Positions 1-11,282 are shown, counted from the first letter of the stretch. The stretch: DNA of 64,000 nucleotides from Amycolatopsis orientalis DSM 43388 (GCF_000411975.1 NZ_ASXG01000099.1:89063-153062), one strand, 5' to 3'. The notes: generated by a model not told the origin, from the sequence alone. A program made the numbers and translations.

Positions 1-99
1 GCTGTCGCGGACCGCGGCGCCTTCGTCCGCGCCGGTGCGGGCGCGGGCCGAACGGGCCAGCGTGACGAGCTTCTGGTCCTCGGCGTCGAGGTCAGGCAT
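1..99 (-). CDS. Cytidine deaminase-like protein, N-terminus only (partial)
   Basis: An ATG at 99 opens a leftward frame that runs off the window edge; 33 residues are visible (MPDLDAEDQKLVTLARSARA...). The start lies inside the 3' end of the CBS-domain gene, an 8-base overlap that implies translational coupling. In mycobacteria the gene after the CBS-domain protein is a small cytidine-deaminase-fold protein (Rv2365c position) followed by era. The acidic start followed by a helix rich in R, A and T fits that family, but no catalytic residues are inside the window, so function rests mostly on gene order. Confidence 0.5.
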   Translation of the reverse strand, partial: MPDLDAEDQKLVTLARSARARTGADEGAAVRDS

Positions 100-1417
100 G
101 TTCGACTCTCCTGTCGTGTTCTTCGGGCTGGGGCGGGCGGGTGCGCGGGCGCGCCGACGACGGCCGGACGACCACGGACGTGATGCGCATCCGGCCGCGG
201 CGGTCCTTGCCCCCTTCGGCGAACAGCCGAAGGCCGGCGACCTCGGCTTCGGCCCCCGGCAGCGGGACCCTACCCAGTCGCTCGGCGAGCAGCCCGCCGA
301 CGGTCTCCACGTCATGGTCTTCGAGGTCGATGCCGAACAGTTCGCCGAGGTCGTCGACGCCGAGCCGGGACGACACGCGGACCGAACCGTCCTCGAGCTC
401 CTCGATTTCGGGGCGCTCGTCGGCGTCGGATTCGTCGGTGATCTCGCCGACGATCTCCTCGAGGATGTCCTCGATGGTGAGCAGGCCGGCGGTGCCGCCG
501 TACTCGTCCACCGCGATCGCCATGTGGTTGTGCGTGCGCTGCATTTCCTTGAGCAGCTCGTCGAGCCGTTTGGAGTCGGGCACGAAGCTCGCCGGGTTCA
601 TCACCGCGCCGACGACCGTGCTCGGCCCGTCCGGGCTCATGTACTCGGGCATCAGGTCTTTGATGTTGACCACGCCGACGATGTCGTCCACCGAGTCGTC
701 GATCACCGGGACGCGGGTAAAGCCGGTGCGCAGCGCGAGCGCGAGGGCCTGGCGCACGGTTTTGGTGCGTTCGATCCACACGATCTCGGTCCGCGGCACC
801 ATGACCTCGCGCGCGACGGTGTCGCCGAGTTCGAACACCGAGTGGATCATCTCGCGTTCGGAGTCCTCGACGACGCCGCGTTCCTGGGCGAGGTCGACCA
901 GTTCGCGCAGTTCGACTTCGGACGTGAACGGGCCTTCGCGGAAGCCGCGGCCGGGGGTGATCGCGTTGCCGAGCACGATCAGCAGCCGCGACAGCGGGCC
1001 GAGGACGGTGCCGAGGGCGCGGACCGGTCCGGCGACGATCGTGCCGACGCGGTACGGGTGCTGGCGGCCGATGGTGCGCGGGCCGACGCCGATGAGGACG
1101 TAGCTGACCACGACCATGACGACCGCGGACACCAGGATCGCGAGCCACAGCCGGTCGAACCAGGCGACGAAGGACACGGTGACCAGCACCGTGGCGGTGA
1201 GTTCGCAGGCCAGCCGCAGCAGGAGCAGCAGGTTGATGTGCCTGCGGCGTTCGGCGACGACCGCGGCGAGCTGGCGGGCTCCGACGCGGCCGTTGCGGAC
1301 GAGGCCGTCGACTCGGGCTTGCGACACCGTGCCGACCGCGGCGTCCGCGGCGGCGAACACGCCCGCGAGCAGCACCAGCGTCACCGCGACGACGACCTGT
1401 GCCGGGGGGTTTCCCAT
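92..1417 (-). CDS. Hemolysin-family / CorC-type CBS-domain membrane protein
   Basis: A 441-residue protein with a hydrophobic N-terminal DUF21 region. Three to four membrane segments lie within about residues 5-150, the first directly at the N-terminus (VVVAVTLVLLAGVFAAADAA). A paired CBS module follows at about 200-330, including the family stretch REVMVPRTEIVWIER, then a CorC_HlyC transporter-associated domain to about 425. Members of this family are linked to Mg2+/Co2+ efflux and bind adenine nucleotides through the CBS pair; substrate is not provable here. It lies 9 bases downstream of ybeY and overlaps the next gene, matching the Rv2366c slot of the mycobacterial operon. The family name 'hemolysin' is historical and does not imply a toxin. 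Confidence 0.9.
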   Translation of the reverse strand: MGNPPAQVVVAVTLVLLAGVFAAADAAVGTVSQARVDGLVRNGRVGARQLAAVVAERRRHINLLLLLRLACELTATVLVTVSFVAWFDRLWLAILVSAVVMVVVSYVLIGVGPRTIGRQHPYRVGTIVAGPVRALGTVLGPLSRLLIVLGNAITPGRGFREGPFTSEVELRELVDLAQERGVVEDSEREMIHSVFELGDTVAREVMVPRTEIVWIERTKTVRQALALALRTGFTRVPVIDDSVDDIVGVVNIKDLMPEYMSPDGPSTVVGAVMNPASFVPDSKRLDELLKEMQRTHNHMAIAVDEYGGTAGLLTIEDILEEIVGEITDESDADERPEIEELEDGSVRVSSRLGVDDLGELFGIDLEDHDVETVGGLLAERLGRVPLPGAEAEVAGLRLFAEGGKDRRGRMRITSVVVRPSSARPRTRPPQPEEHDRRVEHA

Positions 1418-1426
1418 CGTCGGAGC

Positions 1427-1974
1427 CTAGGGCGTTTCCCCGGGCCGCGGCGCGTCGAGCCCGGCGATGCCGAGCACGCGGTCGTCGACGTCGCGCTGCA
1501 CGTTGCGCGCCTCGTGCGCGGCGACCGCGGCCTGGAATTCGCCGAGGATCCGCTTCTGCAGCCCGAACATCTCGCGTTCCTCGGCGGGTTCGGCGTGGTC
1601 GTAGCCGAGCAGGTGGAGGCAGCCGTGGACGGTGAGCAGGTGCAGCTCGTCGATCAGCCGGTGGCCCGCGGTTTTCGCCTGGTCTTTGGCGAAGGCCGGG
1701 CAGAGCACGATGTCGCCGAGCAGCGCCGGGGAGGAGTCGGGCGCGTCGGGGCGGCGGGAGGAGTCGAGTTCGTCCATCGGGAAGGCCATGACGTCGGTGG
1801 GCCCGGGCAGGTCCATCCAGCGTTCGTGGAGGTCTTCCATCACCTCGAGGGTGACGCACAGGATGGACAGCTCGGCGAGCGGGCTGACCTCCATTTTCTC
1901 CAGGGTGTAGCGCGCGGCGGAGACGATCGACGCCTCGTCGACGTCGACGCCGGATTCGTTGGCGATCTCGATGC

Positions 1975-1978
<4 letters not shown>
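1427..1978 (-). CDS. ybeY: Endoribonuclease YbeY (rRNA maturation factor)
   Basis: A 183-residue zinc endoribonuclease needed for 16S rRNA 3'-end maturation and ribosome quality control. The metal-binding signature H-GCLH-LLGYDH is present with His118, His122 and His128. The start was chosen at 1978 because its ATG overlaps the phoH stop as ATGA and gives the usual family N-terminus (MSIEIANESG); a longer in-frame extension upstream reads through phoH coding sequence. phoH-ybeY-CBS protein is a standard bacterial gene order, coupling a ribosome-associated NTPase with rRNA processing. Confidence 0.97.
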
Positions 1979-3021
<1,043 letters not shown>

Positions 3022-3114
3022 GTGGCCTCGGTCCTGCTTTCTGCGCACTTCGCAAGTCGACGTACAGGGACTCTTGAATGCTACTTGCCCTGCTCCCCGG
3101 CCCGCAGCCCGGTT

Positions 3115-3492
3115 TCAGTGCACCCCGGCCTGCGGCCGCCCGAACAATCCGAGCTGTTCCCCGCCCAGGACGTGGGCGTGCACATGGAAGACCGTCTGCC
3201 CGGCGTCGGCGTCGGTGTTGAACACCACCCGATACCCGCTCTCGGCGATCCCCTCGAGCTCCGCCACCTTCCGCGCGGTCAGCAACACCGCGCTCAGCAG
3301 CTGCGGATCCGCCTCCGCCAGCTCCCCGACGTTCCGGTACCTCTTCCGCGGCACCACGAGCACATGCACCCGGGCCTGCGGATTGATGTCGCGGAACGCG
3401 AACGTGGCGTCGTCCTGGTACACCACGTCCGCCGGAATCTCCCCGGCAATGATCCGCTCGAACAACGTCTCGGAAGCCTCGCCATCGCTCAT
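3115..3492 (-). CDS. HIT-family nucleotide hydrolase/transferase
   Basis: A 125-residue histidine-triad protein of the HINT branch. The HxHxH catalytic triad is visible as HVHAH (His103, 105, 107), and the FRDINPQARVHVLVVPRK stretch is typical of Hint proteins. HINT enzymes hydrolyse purine nucleoside phosphoramidates and aminoacyl adenylates in the cytosol. It sits between rsmE and phoH in the same direction; the 429-base gap on its 5' side with several hairpins suggests it has its own promoter. Confidence 0.93.
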   Translation of the reverse strand: MSDGEASETLFERIIAGEIPADVVYQDDATFAFRDINPQARVHVLVVPRKRYRNVGELAEADPQLLSAVLLTARKVAELEGIAESGYRVVFNTDADAGQTVFHVHAHVLGGEQLGLFGRPQAGVH

Positions 3493-3535
3493 GCGCCCAC
3501 CCTACAAACACCACCCAGCAAGCACCCAGGCGAGA

Positions 3536-3735
3536 GACGAACGAAACGCAACCACCCCACGCACCCACGCACCCACGCACCCACGCAACGGATGAACGAG
3601 ACGCAGCCACCGCACCGTGGGGGTCCGGGGGGCTCGGCCCCCCGGGAGCAATAGCGAAACCAGCGGCGGCGAAGAATCGCGCCAGCGATTCGAAGACGCC
3701 GCGGCGCGGTGGAGCCTGGGGGTCGCTCCACCGCC
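3536..3735. repeat. Composite intergenic repeat: 21-bp direct repeats around an 8-bp array, then three hairpins
   Basis: The 429-base gap between rsmE and the HIT gene holds no convincing gene but is highly structured. Two copies of a 21-bp repeat (3536-3556 and 3591-3611, 3 mismatches, GAYGAACGARACGCARCCAC...) flank four tandem CCACGCAM units (3557-3588). To the right lie three palindromes. 3625-3632/3638-3645 is CCGGGGGG with loop CTCGG. 3674-3680/3685-3691 is GAATCGC with loop GCCA. 3706-3715/3725-3734 is GCGGTGGAGC. The hairpins lie downstream of rsmE and may end its transcript, although no T-run follows. Confidence 0.75.
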
Positions 3736-3921
3736 GCCGCGGCTCCGCCGGACCGAGGGGGGAGGTGCCCGGCGGGGTTCGGGTTCGCGTACTCGAGGGT
3801 AATGCCCGGCTGCGGGCGGCCTGAAACCCTCGGGTTCGCACGTTGCGAAGCAGAGTAGCTGGCGGGGGTGCGGCGCGCCATCACCTGGCGTGGATGTTGG
3901 GGGTTTCGCGGGGTGCGGCGG

Positions 3922-4674
3922 TCAGTGCCAGCGGCCGGTGAGGACGCCCAGCGCGCCTAGTGCGACAGCGGCCGCGGTGGAGGTGCGCAGGACGGTGGGA
4001 CCGAGGCGAACCGGTACGGCTCCGGCGGCTTCGAGGGTGGCGAGTTCGTCGTCGGTGATGCCGCCTTCGGGGCCGACGACGAGGAGGAGGTCGCCGCCGT
4101 CGGGCAGTTCGAGGTCGGTGAGTTTGCTGGTGACGCCGGATTCGAGGACGAGGGTCGCGGACATCGTGGCGGCGAGTTGCGCGAGTTCGCGGGTGCCTGC
4201 TGGTTCGGCGACGGCGGGCACGTGGGCCCGGCGGGCTTGTTTGGCGGCTGAGCGGGCGGTGGCGCGCCAGCGGGCGAGGGCTTTTTCGCCGCGGGGTCCG
4301 TCGTCCCAGCGGGCGACGCTGCGGGCGGCGCGCCAGGGCACGATCGCGTCCGCGCCGGCTTCGGTGGCGAGTTCGACGGCCAGTTCGCCGCGGTCGCCTT
4401 TGGCGAGCGCCTGGGCGACGTGGACGCGCAGCGCGGGCGGTTCTTCGTGCCAGCGTTCGAGAACGGTGAGGGTGACCGAGGCCGCGCGGCCCGCTTCGAC
4501 GGCGTCGACGGCGCAGCGGGCCATCGCGCCGGCGCCGTCGGAGAGCACGAGCTGCTCGCCGACGCGCAGCCGGCGCACCGTGGCCGCGTGCCGGGCTTCC
4601 TCGCCGTCGAGCAGTGCTCGGCCTTCGGCGGGCACTTCCGGGGCGAGGAAGACCGGCAGGGTGGTGTCCGGCAC
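3922..4674 (-). CDS. rsmE: 16S rRNA (uracil1498-N3)-methyltransferase RsmE
   Basis: A 250-residue SPOUT methyltransferase that uses SAM to methylate U1498 of 16S rRNA. An N-terminal PUA-like domain (to about residue 70) is followed by the knotted SPOUT domain with its signature LLVVGPEGGITDDEL and the C-terminal LGPTVLRTSTAA knot. GTG at 4674 begins 2 bases after the dnaJ stop. This dnaJ2-rsmE coupling is the same as in M. tuberculosis (Rv2373c-Rv2372c). Confidence 0.96.
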   Translation of the reverse strand: MPDTTLPVFLAPEVPAEGRALLDGEEARHAATVRRLRVGEQLVLSDGAGAMARCAVDAVEAGRAASVTLTVLERWHEEPPALRVHVAQALAKGDRGELAVELATEAGADAIVPWRAARSVARWDDGPRGEKALARWRATARSAAKQARRAHVPAVAEPAGTRELAQLAATMSATLVLESGVTSKLTDLELPDGGDLLLVVGPEGGITDDELATLEAAGAVPVRLGPTVLRTSTAAAVALGALGVLTGRWH

Positions 4675-4676
4675 AG

Positions 4677-5840
4677 TCAGCGGTTCTTCGCGCGCAGCTT
4701 GGAGAACAGGCCGCCGTGCTTGCTGCCGTTGGCGGCGAGCGTCGGGACCTCTTCGCCGCGCTGCTGGGCCAGGTCGACGAGCAGGTCGCGCTGGGCCTCG
4801 TCGAGTTTGGTCGGCACCACGACGTCGATGTGGACGTGCAGGTCGCCGCGGCCGTCGACGCGGCCGGACGAGCGCAGCCGCGGCATGCCCTTGCCGGTGA
4901 GCACCAGTTCGGTGTTGGGCTGGGTGCCGGGCTCGATGTCGAGTTCGTAGTCGCCGTCGACCAGGGTGGCGATCGGGACGGTCGCGCCGAGCGCCGCGGT
5001 GGTCATCGGGATGCGGAAGTTGCAGTGCAGGTCGTTGCCCTCGCGGACGAACACCTCGTGCGGGGCCTCGTCGATCTCGACGTAGAGGTCGCCCGCCGGG
5101 CCGCCGCCGGGGCCGACCTCGCCCTGGCCGGACAGCCGGATCCGCATGCCGTCGCCGACGCCCGGCGGGATCTTCGCGGTGACTCCGCGGCGCGACCGGA
5201 TCCGGCCGTCGCCGCCGCACTGGCGGCAGGGGTCGGGGATGACCTCGCCGAAGCCGCGGCACACCGGGCAGGGGCGCGCGGTGACGACCTGGCCGAGGAA
5301 CGACCGCTGCACGGACTGGACCTCGCCGGCCCCGCCGCAGGTGTCGCAGGTTTTGGTGCTCGTGCCCTCGGCGGTTCCCGCGCCGCGGCACAGGTCGCAG
5401 ACGATCGCGGTGTCGACGGTGATCTCGCGGTCGACGCCGGTCGCGCATTCCTCGAGGGTGAGGCCGAGCCGGATCAGCGCGTCGGAGCCGGGCTGCACGC
5501 GGCTGCGCGGCCCGCGGCCGCGTCCGCCGCCTCCGCCTGCCGCGCCGAAGAAGGCGTCCATGATGTCGCCGAGCCCGCCGAAGCCGGCGAACGGGTCGCC
5601 GCCCCCGCCGCCGCGGCCGCCCGGGTCCATCGGGTCGCCGCCGAGGTCGACGATCTTGCGCTTCTGCGGATCGGAGAGCACCTCGTACGCGGTGGTCACC
5701 TCGCCGAAGCGGTGCTGGGCGTCCTCCGACGGGTTCACGTCGGGGTGGAGCTCGCGGGCCAGCTTGCGGTACGCGCGCTTGATCTCCTGATCGCTCGCGT
5801 TCTTGGCCACCCCGAGGATCCCGTAGTAGTCCCTCGCCAC
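4677..5840 (-). CDS. dnaJ: Molecular chaperone DnaJ (type I, DnaJ2-like)
   Basis: A 387-residue Hsp40 co-chaperone that stimulates DnaK ATPase. It has a J domain with HPD at residues 32-34, a Gly/Phe-rich linker (GGGGGDPFAGFGGLG), four zinc-finger CxxCxGxG repeats (CDLCRGAG, CDTCGGAG, CPVCRGFG, CRQCGGDG) and a C-terminal substrate-binding region. Placement directly after hrcA is that of the second actinobacterial DnaJ, which is not in the dnaK operon. Transcription is probably shared with hrcA, 51 bases upstream. Confidence 0.97.
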   Translation of the reverse strand: MARDYYGILGVAKNASDQEIKRAYRKLARELHPDVNPSEDAQHRFGEVTTAYEVLSDPQKRKIVDLGGDPMDPGGRGGGGGDPFAGFGGLGDIMDAFFGAAGGGGGRGRGPRSRVQPGSDALIRLGLTLEECATGVDREITVDTAIVCDLCRGAGTAEGTSTKTCDTCGGAGEVQSVQRSFLGQVVTARPCPVCRGFGEVIPDPCRQCGGDGRIRSRRGVTAKIPPGVGDGMRIRLSGQGEVGPGGGPAGDLYVEIDEAPHEVFVREGNDLHCNFRIPMTTAALGATVPIATLVDGDYELDIEPGTQPNTELVLTGKGMPRLRSSGRVDGRGDLHVHIDVVVPTKLDEAQRDLLVDLAQQRGEEVPTLAANGSKHGGLFSKLRAKNR

Positions 5841-5891
5841 GTTGCTCTGCCTTCTCCTTCGTGTTCCGCCACGTCCCCGGCCTGCCGCCGG

Positions 5892-6917
5892 TCAGCGGCC
5901 GGACAGGATCTGCCCCACGTAGTTGGCGACCGCGCGGACCGCCGCGATCGTGCCGGGGTAGTCCATCCTGGTCGGCCCGACGACGCCCATTCCCCCGAGC
6001 AGCATGTCGTCCCGGCCGTAGCCGATCGACACGACCGAGGTGCTGCGCATCTGCTCGTCCTCATTTTCCTCGCCGATGAGCACGGTGACCGCACCGGGGT
6101 TGCGGGCCGCGGCGAGCAGCTTCAGCACCACCACCTGTTCCTCGAGCGCTTCGAGCACCTGGCGCAGCGACCCGGGGAAGTCCGCGACGTTGCGGGTGAG
6201 GTTCCCGGTGCCGCCGAGCACGATCCGCTCCTCCGGGTGCTCGACCAGCGATTCGACCAGTGTGGTGCAGATCCGGGTGAGGTGGTCGCGCAGGTCCGGC
6301 GGCGCGCCCTCGGGCAGTTCGGCCACGTTCGCCGCCGCGTCGGACAGCCGCCGCCCGGCGAGCGCGCCGTTGAGCACGGTGCGCAGGCGCAGCACGGTCT
6401 CCTCGGTGACCACGTCGCCGAGGTCGACGGTGCGCTGGTCGACCCGGCCGGAGTCGGTGATCAGCACGAGCATGAGCCGCGCCGGCGTGAGCGGGACCAC
6501 TTCGAGGTGGCGCGCGACGGTGTTGGTGAGCATCGGGTACTGCACCACCGCGACCTGGCGGGTGAGCTGGGCGAGCAGCCGGACCGACCGGCGCAGCACG
6601 TCGTCGAGGTCGGTGCCCGAGTCGAGGAAGGTGGTGATCGCGCGCCGCTCGGCCGCGGACAGCGGCTTGATCTCCGACAGCCGGTCGACGAACAGCCGGT
6701 ACCCCTTGTCGGTGGGGATCCTTCCGGCGCTGGTGTGCGGCTGGGCGATGTAGCCCTCTTCCTCCAGGGCGGCCATGTCGTTGCGCACAGTGGCGCTGGA
6801 AACACCGAGGTTGTGCCGCTCGACGATCGTCTTCGAGCCGACCGGCTCCTGATTGGCGACGTAATCGGCGACGATCGCGCGCAGCACCTCGAAGCGACGC
6901 TCTTCCGTGTTCGCCAC
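5892..6917 (-). CDS. hrcA: Heat-inducible transcription repressor HrcA
   Basis: A 341-residue repressor of class I heat-shock genes that binds CIRCE elements. The N-terminal winged helix (VANTEERRFEVLRAIVADYV, and the recognition part SSATVRNDMAALEEEGYI) is followed by the GAF-like HrcA dimerisation domain. GTG at 6917 was chosen because GGAGGT sits 5 bases upstream and because the family starts at this point. I saw no CIRCE inverted repeat upstream, so it does not look autoregulated through CIRCE here. Confidence 0.96.
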   Translation of the reverse strand: MANTEERRFEVLRAIVADYVANQEPVGSKTIVERHNLGVSSATVRNDMAALEEEGYIAQPHTSAGRIPTDKGYRLFVDRLSEIKPLSAAERRAITTFLDSGTDLDDVLRRSVRLLAQLTRQVAVVQYPMLTNTVARHLEVVPLTPARLMLVLITDSGRVDQRTVDLGDVVTEETVLRLRTVLNGALAGRRLSDAAANVAELPEGAPPDLRDHLTRICTTLVESLVEHPEERIVLGGTGNLTRNVADFPGSLRQVLEALEEQVVVLKLLAAARNPGAVTVLIGEENEDEQMRSTSVVSIGYGRDDMLLGGMGVVGPTRMDYPGTIAAVRAVANYVGQILSGR

Positions 6918-7138
6918 CGGCACCTCCTTCGCGGTCCTCCTGCTCCTCACAACGAGTTTACGGACCCGTCAGTGCCCGGCGCGCCCTCCGGTCCCGCCGC
7001 CCCCGGGTAAAAGGGAGGCAAACAATTTTCAATAGCGACGAACCGGGCAACTCGGATCTTCGCTTGCACGGGGAACCGAGAGCCGGTTTTCTGCCTCGGA
7101 AAGACTATGAACCGCCCCAGCCGAAAGCAGTGGCCGAC

Positions 7139-7633
7139 ATGAACGCACTTTCTCCCGAAATCGCCGAAATCCGGCAGCGGGCCGCCGAGGCACAGGAACG
7201 GCTGAAGCACGTGTCGGCGACCGCGACGAGCCCGGACGGCGCGGTCACCGCGACCGTCAACACCGCCGGTGCGCTGCAGGAACTCCAGTTCGGCTCCCGC
7301 GCCGACGAGATGCCGCGCGCCGCCCTCGCGGCCGCCGTGCTGGCCACCGCCCGGCGCGCCCAGGCCCAGGCGGCGCAGCAGCTGACCGCGATCATGGCCC
7401 CGGTGATCGGCGAGCACAGCGACGCCATGAAATTCCTCGAGGAACAAATCCCGGAACCGGAGGTTCCGGAGGAAACGGCCCCGCCTTCGCCGCCGCAGCC
7501 GCAATTTTTCGACGCGCAGGACGATTCCGCTCCGCCCGCCCGGCCCGCTCCGCCGTCCCGGCCCGCCCGCCCGGCGCCGGACCCGACGGACGACGACTAC
7601 TACGGCGGCGGCTCGATCCTGGGGAGGAACTGA
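7139..7633 (+). CDS. YbaB/EbfC-like protein with Pro-rich tail
   Basis: A 164-residue protein. The first 90 residues form the YbaB/EbfC fold: an amphipathic helix (EIAEIRQRAAEAQERLKHVS), a short beta hairpin (GAVTATVNTAGALQELQFG), then a long Ala/Gln helix. The last 65 residues are a disordered Pro/Ala/Arg tail ending DDDYYGGGSILGRN. In Actinobacteria such proteins often begin ESX-type cassettes ahead of EspC and WXG genes, as here. ATG 7139 is preferred; GTG 7130 and an ATG at 7064 are possible. The stop overlaps the next start by one base. Whether it binds DNA is unknown. Confidence 0.75.
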   Translation: MNALSPEIAEIRQRAAEAQERLKHVSATATSPDGAVTATVNTAGALQELQFGSRADEMPRAALAAAVLATARRAQAQAAQQLTAIMAPVIGEHSDAMKFLEEQIPEPEVPEETAPPSPPQPQFFDAQDDSAPPARPAPPSRPARPAPDPTDDDYYGGGSILGRN

Positions 7634-7956
7634 TGGCGGACGGGTACCAAGTCCACCTCGACGCGTTGCAGCAGCACAAGAGCGACGTGCAGGACATCGC
7701 GCAGGGCGTGCACACCGCGGCGCAGGCGTGCGCCGCGGGCCAGGCCGTGGGCGACCTTTCGTTCGGCATCATCGGGCAGCCCTTCGCCGCGGTGATGGAG
7801 ACGTTCACCGGGTCCGCCGGCATCTTCATCGGCCAGGTCGCGGCCGCCGCGGACGACATCGCCGACCGGCTGCAGAGCGCGCACGACGCCTACGACACCC
7901 ACGAGCAGCACGCGAAGAGCACGATCGACGGCTTCGGCAAGGAGATCCCGGCATGA
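7633..7956 (+). CDS. EspC-family type VII secretion-associated protein
   Basis: A 107-residue all-helical protein resembling the ESX-1 EspC family. It has two helices, an HL-AL-QHKSD-V start, and a Gly-rich turn (GQAVGDLSFGIIGQPFAAVME) in the middle, where WXG100 proteins carry their turn. Such proteins are secreted as partners of longer helical substrates. GGGGAGG lies 6 bases before ATG 7633. The stop overlaps the following ATG (ATGA), so it is translated together with the 410-residue protein, its likely partner. Confidence 0.8.
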   Translation: MADGYQVHLDALQQHKSDVQDIAQGVHTAAQACAAGQAVGDLSFGIIGQPFAAVMETFTGSAGIFIGQVAAAADDIADRLQSAHDAYDTHEQHAKSTIDGFGKEIPA

Positions 7957-9185
7957 GCGGCAACCCGCTGGTCGCGACGGCCGAAGCGCCGTCCGGGGCC
8001 ACGACGAACATGGGTTCCTCGGACAACGAATGGAACAACCTCAACGCGCAGACCTCCGGGTCCGGGATCTTCAACGACGTGGCGGCGACGATCACCGACG
8101 CCCGCGCCGGGGACTGGGTCAACCTGGGGCTGGACGCCGTCACCGACGGCCTGGACCTGCTCGGGGTGGCGATGGACCCGCTCGGCGCGCTCGCCAGCGC
8201 GGGCGTGGGCTGGCTCATCGAGCACATCAGCTTCCTGAAGGACGGCCTGGACAAGCTCGCCGGCAATCCCGAAGCGGTCACGGCCAAGGCCACGACCTGG
8301 GAGAACATCGCCAAGCAGCTCGAGAAAAGCGCGGGCGAGTACGAGCAGGCCGCGGCGAAAGTCCGGCCGGACTTCCAGGGCCAGGGCGGTTCGGCCTACC
8401 AGAACACCGCCGCGGGGTACGTGGCGACGCTGAAGGGCGCGTCCGGGCAGGCCAAGGGCACCTCGGCAGGCATGCAGGTGGCCGCCGCGCTGGTCGGGAC
8501 CGAGCGGGGCATCATCCGCGACATGATCTCGTCGTTCGTCGGCGAGCTGATCGTCAAGGGCCTCGCCGCGCTCGCTGCCTCGTGGTGCACCTTCGGCGGC
8601 ACGATCGCCGCGTTCATCGCCGACACGGTCGTCGAGGGCGGGATCCTGGCCGAGAAGATCTCCAGCCGGATCGCGAAGGTGGTCGAGCAGCTCGACAAGC
8701 TCGCGCAGAAGGCGGGCAAGGCGAAGAGCGCGATCGAGGACGCGTCGAACGCGCTCAAGAAGATCGGCAAGGGCGCGGACAAGCTGACCGACAAGAGCGT
8801 GGACGTGGCCGCGCGCGCGGAGCAGAAGGGCCTCGACGCCAAGAGCGCCGCGCGCGACGCCGGGAAGTCGCATGTGGACGAGTCGGTGCCGGACAAGGCC
8901 GAACGGTGGCACGACGCGTGGAAGGACAAGATCCCGGGCCAGGAAAAGCTGGAGGACCACGTCAAGCCCTACACCGAGGACGGCAGGCACGCGCTCAGCC
9001 CCAACAGCTGGAACGACCCGGCGCAGGCCGGGAAGCCGGCCTGGAACCGGGCCGACACCATCGGCGTGGTCACCGAAGGACGCCGCCAGGAGAACGAGCA
9101 GATCGACCGCGCCCGCGAGTCCGCGGAGTCCTACGAGAAGGAGCGGGCGAAGGAAGAGCGCGGCGGCGAAGGCGAGCCGAAATGA
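7953..9185 (+). CDS. WXG100-like / type VII secretion substrate candidate
   Basis: A 410-residue protein of unknown function. Residues 45-90 are a moderately hydrophobic, Gly/Ala-rich segment. Residues 95-190 form a helical hairpin like WXG100 domains (TTWENIAKQLEKSAGEYEQAAAKV, turn DFQGQGGSAY). A hydrophobic stretch at about 190-235 (ELIVKGLAALAASWCTFGGT) precedes a long Lys/Ala/Asp coiled-coil region, and the tail is charged (ERAKEERGGEGEPK). I recognise no toxin domain in the C-terminus. It overlaps EspC upstream and the membrane protein downstream by ATGA, giving a tight operon. No ESX core (EccC ATPase etc.) is in the window. Confidence 0.75.
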   Translation: MSGNPLVATAEAPSGATTNMGSSDNEWNNLNAQTSGSGIFNDVAATITDARAGDWVNLGLDAVTDGLDLLGVAMDPLGALASAGVGWLIEHISFLKDGLDKLAGNPEAVTAKATTWENIAKQLEKSAGEYEQAAAKVRPDFQGQGGSAYQNTAAGYVATLKGASGQAKGTSAGMQVAAALVGTERGIIRDMISSFVGELIVKGLAALAASWCTFGGTIAAFIADTVVEGGILAEKISSRIAKVVEQLDKLAQKAGKAKSAIEDASNALKKIGKGADKLTDKSVDVAARAEQKGLDAKSAARDAGKSHVDESVPDKAERWHDAWKDKIPGQEKLEDHVKPYTEDGRHALSPNSWNDPAQAGKPAWNRADTIGVVTEGRRQENEQIDRARESAESYEKERAKEERGGEGEPK

Positions 9186-9703
9186 CGGTGGAGGCCGATC
9201 CTCGGGAAGTAGCCGCCGCGAACCTGAGCGGGCGGCTGCATCCCTCGCAGCGCGGCGAGATCCTCGACATCATGTTCTGGATCATGCTCGGCATCGTGGT
9301 GGTCTTCGTCGCGCTCGCGGTCGTCCTCCCGCTGACGACCGGCATGCTGAGCGGCCCCAATGCCGGCCAGAGCTGGGCGGCGGCCCCGTTCTGGCTCGCG
9401 CTCATCGTGGCCGGCGTGGTGCTGTGCGCCCGCCGGTACCGGGCGCTCAGCGACCCGGTCGTCGTGATCACCGGGTGGACCCACGATTTCGACAGCGAGA
9501 AGCCGCCTGACCGGCCGTACGTGATCGCTAAGGGCCTGGATAAGGACCGGTACGGCAACAAGACCAACCGGAAAATCGCCGTCGGCGGGAAGCAGTACTG
9601 GGTCAGCCGCGCGATGTACGCGCAGATCCAGGGCGACCGGAACAACACCGTCTGCGTCGTGCCCCGCGCGACGAAGCTGCTGAACGCCTTCCCTGCCGGG
9701 TAG
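9182..9703 (+). CDS. Two-TM membrane protein of the EspC/WXG operon
   Basis: A 173-residue protein with two membrane helices, about 31-55 (IMFWIMLGIVVVFVALAVVL) and 70-90 (APFWLALIVAGVVLCARRY). A soluble C-terminal domain of about 80 residues follows, rich in K/R and ending with a small beta-type region. Not recognised as a named family. The ATGA overlap with the WXG-like gene suggests partner function (membrane anchor or immunity-like protein), which is inference only. Confidence 0.7.
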   Translation: MTVEADPREVAAANLSGRLHPSQRGEILDIMFWIMLGIVVVFVALAVVLPLTTGMLSGPNAGQSWAAAPFWLALIVAGVVLCARRYRALSDPVVVITGWTHDFDSEKPPDRPYVIAKGLDKDRYGNKTNRKIAVGGKQYWVSRAMYAQIQGDRNNTVCVVPRATKLLNAFPAG

Positions 9704-9718
9704 GCGGCCCCGGGCTTT

Positions 9719-11212
<1,494 letters not shown>

Positions 11213-11282
11213 GACGTCCGCTCCTTCCGGTCGGGTGTCCCCGAGTCTCCGGGCGAGGCGCGGGGGTACGCCATCGACAACG

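Noticed and set aside
3557..3588. CRISPR-like short repeats
   Set aside because: Contiguous 8-bp units without spacers; no cas genes nearby.
6918..7138. CIRCE element upstream of hrcA
   Set aside because: No TTAGCACTC-N9-GAGTGCTAA-like repeat found.
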